NCBI GenBank assembly: GCA_027485365.1
Contig: JAIXRD010000237.1
Span: 1 to 10,613 of the forward strand
From: Cryomorphaceae bacterium
GTDB taxonomy: Bacteria > Bacteroidota > Bacteroidia > Flavobacteriales_D > Crocinitomicaceae
DNA: 10,613 nt
Direction of reading: 5' to 3'
Both the position numbers and the translations under genes were made by a program. The notes below the pieces were generated by a model, which was not told where the DNA came from, did no database searches, and saw nothing but the letters and a program-made list of their open reading frames with translations. Below, piece by piece: positions 1 to 7,998 of the stretch (position 1 is its first letter; each line of letters opens with the position of its first letter).

Positions 1-195
1 GCTGAAAGTATTGAAAACGGTGTGACAGGATATGTGGTTGAAAACGTTGCGCCAGCGGAGATTGCTGACGCAGTAGAACAGTATATGAATTCAAATGCTA
101 AACCAATTTTTAGCGCGAATATCGCAAAACAAAACCAGGCAAATGGCTGGGAATCCTTCGCTAAAACACTAATGGATTTTATCCATACGATTTAA
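1..195 (+). CDS. Glycosyltransferase, GT4-like, C-terminal fragment (5' end outside window)
   Basis: Frame 1 is open from the left edge to a TAA at 193-195 and gives 64 residues. The fragment opens AESIENGVTGYVVENVAP and continues with an amphipathic stretch (IADAVEQYM) and a final WESFAKTLMDF helix. The pattern E-x-I-x-N-G-x-x-G-x-(L/V)-V, followed by an 'ia.ai..y' helix, is the end of the C-terminal Rossmann domain in GT4 (group 1) glycosyltransferases, where the Glu contacts the nucleotide-sugar. Those enzymes move a sugar from an activated donor to a glycan or lipid acceptor at the cytoplasmic face of the membrane. Neither the substrate nor the acceptor can be inferred from this fragment. 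It does not appear to share a transcript with secDF, which has its own promoter in the 109-base spacer. The family call is reasonable but rests on a short tail. Confidence 0.72.
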   Translation, partial: AESIENGVTGYVVENVAPAEIADAVEQYMNSNAKPIFSANIAKQNQANGWESFAKTLMDFIHTI

Positions 196-241
196 ATTTC
201 GTCCCGTTTATTGTACTAAACAATGAAGTCCGTATAAAAAG

Positions 242-272
242 TTGATTTTAATGCGAGGAAATCCTATATTTG
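242..272 (+). promoter_or_regulatory. Bacteroidota-type promoter for secDF
   Basis: TATATTTG at 265-272 is an exact match to the Bacteroidota -7 consensus TAnnTTTG. A TTG at 242-244 lies 20 bases upstream and fits the -33 element. Transcription should therefore begin near 279-282, leaving a leader of about 25 bases before the secDF ATG at 305. The motif match is seen directly; activity is inferred from the consensus for the primary sigma factor of this phylum. Confidence 0.7.
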
Positions 273-304
273 CACCCTTTAATTTACGATAATACTGCGA
301 CTCA

Positions 305-3277
305 ATGAGAAATAAGGGATTTTTTTGGTTTTTAACCATTTTACTGACGGTAGTTTGTTTATATCAATTATCATTTACTTGGTATGCAACACGTGAAGAA
401 CGCAAAGCAGAAAAAGAAGCAGTTGCTCGTGTTAGCGAATTGAAAAAAGAAGCGTTTGCTCAAAAAGATTCCTTAAAGGGTATCGGTTTTTTACCAAACA
501 ATACAACTGTTAACTTTAATACACCTGAAGGTGAAGAGTTAGCGAAAGCAGCGTTTATCAATGAAATTCTTAAGGAAAGAGGTTCAAAGCCAATTTATCC
601 CATTTTCGGCTCTACGTTCTCCGAAGTAAAAAAACGTTCCGCAGCTCTTGGGCTTGACTTGGTTGGTGGTATGAGTGTAACCATGGAGATTTCAACCGGA
701 GATCTTTTGATGAGTCATGCACAAAGCCCGAATTCATTTAAGTTTCGTAAAATTTACAACGATGCCAACAGCAAGTATGAGAATGGTAAAGGTGATTTCC
801 TTGATTTGTTTGTAGCTTCTGCAAAGAAAAATAAAATGAAACTTGGTCTTCTATTAAAAGGAGACGGAATTGGTGTGAACTCAACAGATGCTGAGGTAGA
901 AAAGTATTTTAGAGACTTGTTAACTTCAGCCATGGATGGAGTAGAGCAAATCATGTATCGTAGGATTAATCAATTTGGGGTAGCTCAACCAAACATCCAA
1001 AAAGATTTATCTACCAACCGTCTTTACATCGAGCTTCCAGGAGTTCAAGACGAGAACACCGTAGCACAAAAATTAAAGTCTACTGCGAACTTAGAGTTTT
1101 TCGAAACCTACATGCCTTCTGAGTTGAATGCTGAGCTTACCGCTGCGGATGCCTTAAGTAAATCGCCGGAGCGTTTAGATAACAACACGGATACTACCGC
1201 AACAACGGATACTACCCAAACACTAGCAAATGCTACTCAAACATTAACAGGGGGCATGGACAAAGGTTTAATGAGCTATGTGCAACCGGTAGGACAATTC
1301 GCTATTGGATTTTCCTTAGCTAAAGACCGTGCAGCGGTAGATCAAATCCTACGAAGAGCAGACATTCAGCAAATTTTTGCAGCTAAGAACGTTAAATTCA
1401 TGTGGGGTGCAGAACCGGATGAATTAAACAATAAAAAGAAACAAACTGGATATATGCTTTATGCGTGTAAAGTGCCTATCGATGGAAAGGCGCGCGTAAA
1501 CGGACAGCATATTTCAAGCGCATCAACAGGTTACGATCAACGTGATGGGAAAATCACAGTAGATCTTGGAATGACTGCAGAAGGTACCGATGAGTGGGGT
1601 CAAATGACCACAGAAAACAAGGACCGAATTGTTGCAATTACCATGGATAATGTAGTGTATTCAGCGCCTACAGTAATTAATCCAATTACAAACGGAAACA
1701 CACAAATTTCTGGTAGTTTCACCTTTGAAGAGGCTGAGTCATTATCTGGACTATTAAATGGTGGAGCATTGCCTGCGCCATGTTTGATTAAAGAACAAAA
1801 CCGTGTAGGTCCAAGCATCGGAGCTGAAAACTCAAATGCCGGTTTAGTTTCCTTTGGATTTGCGTTCCTTGCCGTATTGTTATACATGTATTTCTATTAT
1901 GGAAAATCGGGTATGGCTGCTAATATTGCGTTGTTTGCCAATGTAATATTCATCATGGGCTGTTTGGCATCCTTTGGTGCGGTACTTACCCTTGCAGGGA
2001 TTGCCGGTATCATTTTGACCATTGGTACTGCGGTGGATGCGAACATTTTGATCTTTGAACGTATTCGTGAAGAGCAACGTGCAGGAAATGAAACATCAAA
2101 AGCAATTGAAATTGGTTTCAAAAAAGCCTTGCCTTCAATTATCGATGCGAACATGACCCACTTATTGGTTGCGGTGATTCTTAAGTATTTCGGAACAGGT
2201 GAAATTGAGTCCTTTGCGACTACCTTAATCGTAGGTATCTTCACTTCAGTATTCTCGGCCATCTTTATTTCTAGGTTGGTTATTACCTTCTGGATGGAAC
2301 GAAATAAAGGGGTGTCTTTCGATACGAAGTTTTCAAAAGGATTATTCCAAAACTTTAACTTCAATTGGATTGGTGCACGTAAGTATTTTTACATCTTCTC
2401 TATTTCGGTTACGGTAATTGGGATGGTGAGCTTATTCACCCGTGGTCTTAAAGAAAGCGTGGAATTTACTGGTGGACGTACCTTCGCGGTGAAGTTTGAT
2501 AAAAAAGCGGATATCGAGAAAATCCGTGCAGAGTTAAATAAAACGTTTATCGAGAATAAAGAAGTTTCTTCTATTGAGTTAAAAACTGTTTCTAATGAGT
2601 TTAATGTAGAGATTACAACAAACTACAAATTGAAAGAGGATGGGGCTACTGAGGAGGTAAAAGGTAAAATGCTCGATGCATTGAAGGAATTGGAGCCTTC
2701 TATGGGTAAGGCAGTTATTATGGGGCAACGAACAGTGAGTGCTTCGGTGTCTAGTGAGTTGTGGAACTCTTCGTTCATCTCGATGACCGTCGCCTTAATT
2801 GCCATCTTCTTGTATATCTTGTTCCGTTTTGGATATTGGCAGTATTCAGTTGGTGCTATTGTTGGCTTAATTCACGATGCATTCTTTGTAATATCTGTAT
2901 TCTCTCTTTTGCACGGATGGCTTCCATTCAGCTTAGATGTGAATCAAGCATTTATTGCGGCCATATTGACGGTAATTGGATATTCGATGAACGATACGGT
3001 CATTGTATTCGATAGGATACGTGAAAACTTACGCTCCAGCGGAGATACGGATCATCATTATGAAATCATCAATCGATCCCTAAATACAACCCTGAGTCGA
3101 ACGTTTAATACCTCCATGATTTTATTCATGGTTGTATTAATCATGTTTATTTTTGGTGGATCCTCTATCAAAGGATTCTTATTTGCATTGCTAGTTGGTG
3201 TAATTATCGGTACATACTCTTCATTGTGTGTGGCTACTCCAATTCTAATCGATTTCTCCAAGCGGTTGAAAGCATAA
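305..3277 (+). CDS. secDF: Protein translocase subunit SecDF (fused SecD-SecF)
   Basis: SecDF is the proton-driven accessory subunit of the Sec translocon in the inner membrane. It helps pull exported proteins through SecYEG and release them on the periplasmic side. The 990 residues hold the whole SecD-SecF fusion typical of Bacteroidota. One N-terminal membrane helix (about 5-25) is followed by the SecD signature LGLDLVGG (115-122), a large periplasmic P1 region to about 510, five membrane helices (about 513-662), a sixth starting the SecF half (about 693-712), the SecF periplasmic domain beginning near GGRTFAVKF (723-731), and five further helices (about 822-980). Conserved transmembrane motifs are present: VDAN at 577-580 (Asp578 matches the functional Asp of SecD) and GYSMNDT with DRIREN at 892-908 (Asp897 and Arg904 match the SecF Asp/Arg pair). 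Residues 285-317 form a T/D/N/Q-rich, low-complexity insert in P1. The ATG lies about 25 bases after a good promoter and directly precedes the first membrane helix. The gene appears monocistronic, with its own promoter and terminator. Confidence 0.97.
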   Translation: MRNKGFFWFLTILLTVVCLYQLSFTWYATREERKAEKEAVARVSELKKEAFAQKDSLKGIGFLPNNTTVNFNTPEGEELAKAAFINEILKERGSKPIYPIFGSTFSEVKKRSAALGLDLVGGMSVTMEISTGDLLMSHAQSPNSFKFRKIYNDANSKYENGKGDFLDLFVASAKKNKMKLGLLLKGDGIGVNSTDAEVEKYFRDLLTSAMDGVEQIMYRRINQFGVAQPNIQKDLSTNRLYIELPGVQDENTVAQKLKSTANLEFFETYMPSELNAELTAADALSKSPERLDNNTDTTATTDTTQTLANATQTLTGGMDKGLMSYVQPVGQFAIGFSLAKDRAAVDQILRRADIQQIFAAKNVKFMWGAEPDELNNKKKQTGYMLYACKVPIDGKARVNGQHISSASTGYDQRDGKITVDLGMTAEGTDEWGQMTTENKDRIVAITMDNVVYSAPTVINPITNGNTQISGSFTFEEAESLSGLLNGGALPAPCLIKEQNRVGPSIGAENSNAGLVSFGFAFLAVLLYMYFYYGKSGMAANIALFANVIFIMGCLASFGAVLTLAGIAGIILTIGTAVDANILIFERIREEQRAGNETSKAIEIGFKKALPSIIDANMTHLLVAVILKYFGTGEIESFATTLIVGIFTSVFSAIFISRLVITFWMERNKGVSFDTKFSKGLFQNFNFNWIGARKYFYIFSISVTVIGMVSLFTRGLKESVEFTGGRTFAVKFDKKADIEKIRAELNKTFIENKEVSSIELKTVSNEFNVEITTNYKLKEDGATEEVKGKMLDALKELEPSMGKAVIMGQRTVSASVSSELWNSSFISMTVALIAIFLYILFRFGYWQYSVGAIVGLIHDAFFVISVFSLLHGWLPFSLDVNQAFIAAILTVIGYSMNDTVIVFDRIRENLRSSGDTDHHYEIINRSLNTTLSRTFNTSMILFMVVLIMFIFGGSSIKGFLFALLVGVIIGTYSSLCVATPILIDFSKRLKA

Positions 3278-3296
3278 CTTTTGACTGTTTTATATT

Positions 3297-3325
3297 AAAA
3301 ACCATCCCTCGGGGTGGTTTTTTTT
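3297..3325 (+). terminator. Rho-independent terminator after secDF
   Basis: A G/C-rich hairpin, AACCATCC-(CTCG)-GGGTGGTT with one T·G wobble, begins about 20 bases after the secDF stop. The arms extend further through A-U pairs between the A run at 3297-3301 and the T run at 3318-3325. The eight consecutive T's after the 3' arm supply the U tract. It separates secDF from the topoisomerase operon. Confidence 0.9.
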
Positions 3326-3388
3326 GTTTTATGAATGTCGTATGCTTTTTAAAGGGCAAATGTTCATAAATCATTGATTTTACATGTG

Positions 3389-3416
3389 TTTCGACTGCCT
3401 TTAACTCCTATTTTTG
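3389..3416 (+). promoter_or_regulatory. Probable promoter of the parE-parC operon
   Basis: TATTTTTG at 3409-3416 fits the Bacteroidota -7 consensus TAnnTTTG exactly. The -33 element is weak: only a TTT at 3389-3391 with a 17-base spacer, and no TTG in the ideal position. The predicted transcription start is near 3423, giving a leader of about 10 bases before the ATG at 3434. A weak AGGA at 3419-3422 lies 11 bases before that ATG. The promoter position argues against any parE start upstream of it. Confidence 0.55.
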
Positions 3417-3433
3417 TTAGGATACACAAAACT

Positions 3434-5311
3434 ATGGCAGAAAATCAATATACAGAAGATAACATTCGGTCCCTGGATTGGAAGGAGCACATCCGCTTGC
3501 GTCCCGGGATGTACATTGGTAAATTAGGCGATGGCGCAGCTGCCGATGATGGGATTTATATCCTTGTAAAAGAGGTGGTTGATAATTGCATCGATGAATT
3601 TGTCATGGGCAATGGCAAGCGTGTAGACATCAAAGTAAAGGATGGGAAAGTGTCAGTACGTGATTATGGCCGCGGAATTCCGCTAGGAAAAGTAGTTGAA
3701 GTGGTTTCAAAAATGAATACCGGAGGTAAATACGATTCCAAAGCCTTTAAGAAATCGGTTGGATTAAACGGGGTAGGAACCAAGGCAGTGAATGCACTGT
3801 CTTCTTATTTTAAAGTGTACTCCGTACGTGACGGTCAAATGAAGTCTGCGGAATTCACTATGGGTAATTTGGTTAGTGAGACAGAATTGGTCTCCACTAC
3901 CGAGCAAAACGGAACCTATGTAGAGTTTATACCCGATGAGCAAGTCTTTAAGAAGTTCGCCTACAAGACGGCCTATCTGGAGAAAATGATGTGGAACTAC
4001 TGCTACCTCGATCGAGGCTTAAGCATGTATTACAGTGGAGAGAAGTTCCAATCAAAAGATGGTCTGAAAGATTTGTTGGAAAACAATATGGATGGCGATC
4101 CCTTGTATCCGATTATTCACTTGGAAGATGAAGACATCGAAGTGGCGTTCACGCACGGAAGAACCTACGGGGAGGATTATTATTCGTTTGTGAATGGACA
4201 GCATACGACCCAAGGAGGAACACATCAAAGTGCGTTTCGGGAATCGGTAGCCAAAGTAATTCGTGATTTTTACAACAAGAACTACGAAGCCTCTGATATC
4301 CGTCAATCCATCGTTGCTGCAATTTCTGTTAAAGTGATTGAGCCTGTATTTGAGTCGCAAACTAAGACTAAATTAGGGTCTGTTGAGATTGAGCCTGGAG
4401 GTAAATCCATGCGCGCCTTTGTAAATGATTTCCTAAAAGATAAATTAGATAATTACTTACACCGTAATCCGGACGTCGCCGAAACGATTGAAAAGAAAAT
4501 CAAGCAAGCGGAGCGCGAACGCAAAGAATTGGCAGGTATTCGGAAAATTGCGCGGGATCGTTCTAAAAAAGCAAGCTTACACAATAAAAAACTTCGGGAT
4601 TGTAGAATCCATTTAACAGACCTTAAAGACAGTCGGAGAGAAGATACTACCTTGTTTATTACCGAGGGGGATTCTGCAAGTGGTTCCATTACCAAGTCAA
4701 GAGACGTGAATACCCAAGCAGTTTTTTCATTGCGTGGGAAACCCTTGAATGTATATGGCCTTACCAAAAAGGTGGTGTATGAAAACGAAGAGTTTAATTT
4801 GGTGCAAGCCGCTTTGGATATCGAGGATGATTTAGACAACCTTCGTTATAACCGCATTGTGATTGCAACCGATGCCGATGTCGATGGAATGCACATTCGA
4901 ATGTTGTTGTTAACCTTTTTTTTGCAGTTCTTCCCAGACTTGGTGAAACGTAACCATGTCTATGTACTGCAAACGCCATTGTTTCGTGTGAGAAATAAAA
5001 AGAAAACCATTTATTGCTATTCCGATGAGGAACGAAGAAATGCAATTCTTGAGCTTGGAAAAGCGCCTGAAATCACTCGATTTAAAGGACTCGGTGAGAT
5101 TTCACCAGATGAATTCATCCATTTTATCGGAGAGGACATCCGTTTAGAGCCGGTACTCTTAAGTAAAGAAGCGTCGATCGACTCAATTCTATCTTATTTC
5201 ATGGGTAAGAATACCCAGGAACGACAAGATTTTATTATCGAGAATTTACGGGTAGAGAAAGATCAGGCAGCGGATGAAGGAAAAGAAAACACTGAATTAG
5301 AAGTCGCATAA
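3434..5311 (+). CDS. parE: DNA topoisomerase IV subunit B (ParE/GyrB family ATPase)
   Basis: This is the ATPase subunit of a type II topoisomerase. It clamps a transported DNA duplex by ATP-driven dimerisation and supplies the TOPRIM metal site for cleavage by the A subunit encoded next door. The GHKL ATPase domain shows KEVVDN (Glu47 as general base, Asn51 for Mg), DYGRGIP (77-83) and the glycine-rich lid GLNGVG (110-115). The transducer domain carries QTKTKLG (309-315), whose Gln309 and Lys311 match the ATP-contacting pair. The TOPRIM domain has EGDSASGS (411-418), TDADVDG (479-485, with Asp480, Asp482 and Asp484) and RFKGLGE (549-555). The 625-residue length fits the compact family form. 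An in-frame ATG at 3374 would add 20 residues, but it lies upstream of the probable promoter and the extra residues look unrelated to the family; MAENQYTEDN at 3434 is the natural start. ParE is preferred over GyrB because the partner A subunit follows directly and lacks a good GyrA box. Confidence 0.9.
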   Translation: MAENQYTEDNIRSLDWKEHIRLRPGMYIGKLGDGAAADDGIYILVKEVVDNCIDEFVMGNGKRVDIKVKDGKVSVRDYGRGIPLGKVVEVVSKMNTGGKYDSKAFKKSVGLNGVGTKAVNALSSYFKVYSVRDGQMKSAEFTMGNLVSETELVSTTEQNGTYVEFIPDEQVFKKFAYKTAYLEKMMWNYCYLDRGLSMYYSGEKFQSKDGLKDLLENNMDGDPLYPIIHLEDEDIEVAFTHGRTYGEDYYSFVNGQHTTQGGTHQSAFRESVAKVIRDFYNKNYEASDIRQSIVAAISVKVIEPVFESQTKTKLGSVEIEPGGKSMRAFVNDFLKDKLDNYLHRNPDVAETIEKKIKQAERERKELAGIRKIARDRSKKASLHNKKLRDCRIHLTDLKDSRREDTTLFITEGDSASGSITKSRDVNTQAVFSLRGKPLNVYGLTKKVVYENEEFNLVQAALDIEDDLDNLRYNRIVIATDADVDGMHIRMLLLTFFLQFFPDLVKRNHVYVLQTPLFRVRNKKKTIYCYSDEERRNAILELGKAPEITRFKGLGEISPDEFIHFIGEDIRLEPVLLSKEASIDSILSYFMGKNTQERQDFIIENLRVEKDQAADEGKENTELEVA

Positions 5312-5313
5312 GC

Positions 5314-7998
5314 ATGGCAGAAGACGAAATAGAAGATATGACGCCGCAAGGTGAAGACCATAATCCCTTTGAAAATAAAAAGGTAGATGAGAAAATTGTC
5401 CCCGTAAGTGGACTCTATGAAAATTGGTTTTTAGATTATGCGAGCTATGTGATTTTAGAGCGCGCCGTTCCGTCTTTGCAAGATGGTTTAAAGCCCGTAC
5501 AACGTCGAATTCTACACTCCATGCGCGAAATGGAGGATGGACGCTACAATAAAGTGGCTAACATCATTGGAAATACCATGAAATATCACCCCCATGGCGA
5601 TGCATCGATTGGGGACGCCTTAGTGCAGTTAGGGCAAAAAGATTTGTTAATTGATTGTCAAGGGAACTGGGGTAACACCTTAACTGGAGATGGCGCTGCT
5701 GCGGCACGTTACATTGAAGCACGCTTATCCAAGTTTGCCCTGCATGTTGCGTTTAATCCAAAAACAACCACTTGGCTTTCTTCGTATGACGGCAGAAACA
5801 AAGAGCCTGAGAATTTACCAATGAAGTTCCCGCTTTTGCTAGCGCAAGGCGCAGAGGGGATCGCCGTGGGAATGGCATGTAAGTTTTTACCGCACAATTT
5901 CATCGAACTCATCGATAATTCAATATACCACCTGCGTGGAAAAAAGGTGGAAATCATGCCAGATTTCCCGAACGGAGGAATGGCAGACTTTACGAATTAT
6001 AACGACGGGTTAAGAGGAGGAAGGGTTCGTGTTCGGGCAAAAATCAAGAAGGTTGATACCAAGACCTTAATTGTGCACGAAATTCCATACGGTACAACAA
6101 CTACCTCGTTGATTGAATCCGTATTAAAAGCTAATGATAAAGGTAAGATTAAGATTAAAAAGATTGAGGATAATACTTCGTCAGAAGCCGAAATCATCAT
6201 TCATTTGGCACCAGGTGTTTCACCAGATAAAACCATTGATGCCTTGTATGCATTCACAGATTGTGAGGTTTCAATTTCTCCGAATTCATCCATTATTGAC
6301 GCCGATACACCTCGGTTCCTTGGGGTTTCCGAAATTCTAAAAATCAATACCGATCATACGGTTCGCCTGTTGAAGTTAGAACTAGAAATTCGACTGGATG
6401 AATTAGAGCGACAATGGCATTTTTCTACCCTAGAAAAGTTGTTCATTAACCACGAAATGTACATCGACTTTAAATTGTACAGCGACCGTGAAGCCTTGTA
6501 TGTGTATTTATACGACCGCTTTAAACCGTTTAAGAAACAACTGATTCGAGAAATTGTAGATGAAGATTTACATAAACTAACGCAGATTCCGATGATTCGG
6601 ATTACCCGATTCGATGGAGCAAAAGCAGATGAATCCTTATTGAAAATTGAGGAGGAAATGGAGCAGGTGAAACATCACCTCGCTAACTTAATCGACTTTG
6701 CGGTTGATTATTATAAAGACCTTAAAAAGCGTTTCGGTGAAGGTAAAGAGCGAAAAACAGAGATTAAGATCTTTGATACCATTAGCGCTACTAAGGTGAT
6801 CATCGCCAATCGAAAATTGTATGTAGATATCGAAGAAGGATTTATTGGATACGGTTTACGTAAAAATGAACCGGTAAGTGATTGCTCCGAAATTGATGAC
6901 ATCATTTGCTTTTTCTCTTCCGGTAAAATGTTAATCACAAAGGTTTCCGATAAGAAATTTGTGGGTAAGGACTTAGTATATGCTAATGTCTGGAAAAAAG
7001 GAGATACACGAACGATTTATCACATGTTCTACCAAGATGGACTTGGCGGTTCAACCATGATGAAACGCTTCTATGTGAATTCAATTACCCGAGATACCGA
7101 ATATGATTTAACGCGCGGCGCAAAAGGATCAAAAATGTTATATTTCTCCGTTCATCCGAACGGTGAGCGTGAGGTGGTGTCCGTGTTATTACGTCCAAGA
7201 CCGCACTTAAAACGCCTTCGATTTGATGTGGATTTAGGGGAGTTATTGATCAAAGGAAGAAACTCCGCTGGGAATCGGGTGACCAAAGAAATCATTCAAA
7301 AGATCATCCAAAAAGAAGTGGGAGGTAGCACCTTAGCCGCAAGAAAAATTTGGTATGATGATGTAGTCGGTCGCTTGAACGATGAAGGAAGAGGTAGATT
7401 TCTTGGAGATTTCAAAGGCGACGACCGAATTCTTACCTTGTATAGAAACGGCGAATATCGCCTAAGTTCATTTGATCTTTCAAATCACTTTGATGAGGAC
7501 ATGGTTCATTTAGAAAAATGGAATCCGCACCGTCCAATCTCTTGCGTGTATTTTGATGCCGAAAAAGAAATCAACTTCGTGAAGCGCTTTACCTGTGAGG
7601 TGATGTCAGACAAACGAGTTTCGTTTATCAGTGAATCCGAAGGTTCCTACTTGCAAGTAGTTTCAACGGCATATCGTCCTGAAATTAGAGTGGTATTTAA
7701 TAAGCAACTCAAGGAAACTAAAAATCTTCCTGACCAAGTGTTGAATTTAGCAGACTTAATCGATGTGAAAGGCATGAAGGCCCAAGGAAATCAAGTCACA
7801 AAAATGAAGGTCAAAGAGATTCTCCTTACCCATGAAATTGCAGAAGGCAAAGAACCATGGCCCGTTGAAGAGGTTCCCTTTGAAGTGGAAGGCAATATAG
7901 CTTCAGCGGAAGATACAGAAGAAGATGGAACAGACGGAAGCGTTGAGTGGGACTTCACCAAAAAAGAGGATGACGATCAGCCTACCTTGTTTGATTAG
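5314..7998 (+). CDS. parC: DNA topoisomerase IV subunit A (ParC/GyrA family)
   Basis: This is the DNA-breaking subunit: its active-site tyrosine attaches to the 5' end of each cut strand so a second duplex can pass. With ParE it should act mainly in decatenating replicated chromosomes. The winged-helix core shows YASYVI (42-47), LKPVQRRIL (59-67), HPHGD (92-96), the catalytic pair Arg132-Tyr133 in ARYIEARLS, and GIAVGMA (182-188), whose Ile183 matches the DNA-bending isoleucine. A coiled C-gate region spans about 340-480. The C-terminal half (about 490-850) should be the beta-pinwheel; instead of a clean GyrA box (QRRGGKG) it carries only TRGAKGSK (600-607), which favours ParC. The tail (about 851-894) is acidic and probably disordered, ending QPTLFD. 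At 894 residues it is longer than proteobacterial ParC but plausible for this phylum. It starts 2 bases after the parE stop, so the two are almost certainly co-transcribed and translationally coupled. Its stop overlaps that of the convergent gene at 7995. Confidence 0.9.
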   Translation: MAEDEIEDMTPQGEDHNPFENKKVDEKIVPVSGLYENWFLDYASYVILERAVPSLQDGLKPVQRRILHSMREMEDGRYNKVANIIGNTMKYHPHGDASIGDALVQLGQKDLLIDCQGNWGNTLTGDGAAAARYIEARLSKFALHVAFNPKTTTWLSSYDGRNKEPENLPMKFPLLLAQGAEGIAVGMACKFLPHNFIELIDNSIYHLRGKKVEIMPDFPNGGMADFTNYNDGLRGGRVRVRAKIKKVDTKTLIVHEIPYGTTTTSLIESVLKANDKGKIKIKKIEDNTSSEAEIIIHLAPGVSPDKTIDALYAFTDCEVSISPNSSIIDADTPRFLGVSEILKINTDHTVRLLKLELEIRLDELERQWHFSTLEKLFINHEMYIDFKLYSDREALYVYLYDRFKPFKKQLIREIVDEDLHKLTQIPMIRITRFDGAKADESLLKIEEEMEQVKHHLANLIDFAVDYYKDLKKRFGEGKERKTEIKIFDTISATKVIIANRKLYVDIEEGFIGYGLRKNEPVSDCSEIDDIICFFSSGKMLITKVSDKKFVGKDLVYANVWKKGDTRTIYHMFYQDGLGGSTMMKRFYVNSITRDTEYDLTRGAKGSKMLYFSVHPNGEREVVSVLLRPRPHLKRLRFDVDLGELLIKGRNSAGNRVTKEIIQKIIQKEVGGSTLAARKIWYDDVVGRLNDEGRGRFLGDFKGDDRILTLYRNGEYRLSSFDLSNHFDEDMVHLEKWNPHRPISCVYFDAEKEINFVKRFTCEVMSDKRVSFISESEGSYLQVVSTAYRPEIRVVFNKQLKETKNLPDQVLNLADLIDVKGMKAQGNQVTKMKVKEILLTHEIAEGKEPWPVEEVPFEVEGNIASAEDTEEDGTDGSVEWDFTKKEDDDQPTLFD
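7995..7998. other. Convergent stop-codon overlap between parC and the beta-helix gene
   Basis: The plus-strand parC stop is TAG at 7996-7998. The minus-strand stop is TAA, read as TTA at 7995-7997 on the plus strand. The two coding regions therefore overlap by 4 bases and leave no intergenic room. No hairpin followed by a T tract was seen on either strand near the junction, so transcription from each side may run into the other gene. Confidence 0.9.

Noticed and set aside
208..226. Inverted repeat TTATTGT / ACAATGA after the glycosyltransferase stop
   Set aside because: The stem is weak and A-T rich with a wobble pair, and no T tract follows, so it is not supported as a terminator.
1897..2364. 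155-codon open frame on the minus strand inside secDF
   Set aside because: It lies wholly antisense to a conserved gene, has no recognisable domain and no promoter, and is best explained as a coding shadow.
4453..4839. 128-codon open frame on the minus strand inside parE
   Set aside because: Antisense to the conserved TOPRIM region; composition is that of a shadow frame and there is no independent support.
4916..4923. Run of eight T's in parE as a possible programmed frameshift site
   Set aside because: The frame continues through conserved family residues (LLLTFFLQFFP) on both sides, and no alternative downstream product is suggested.
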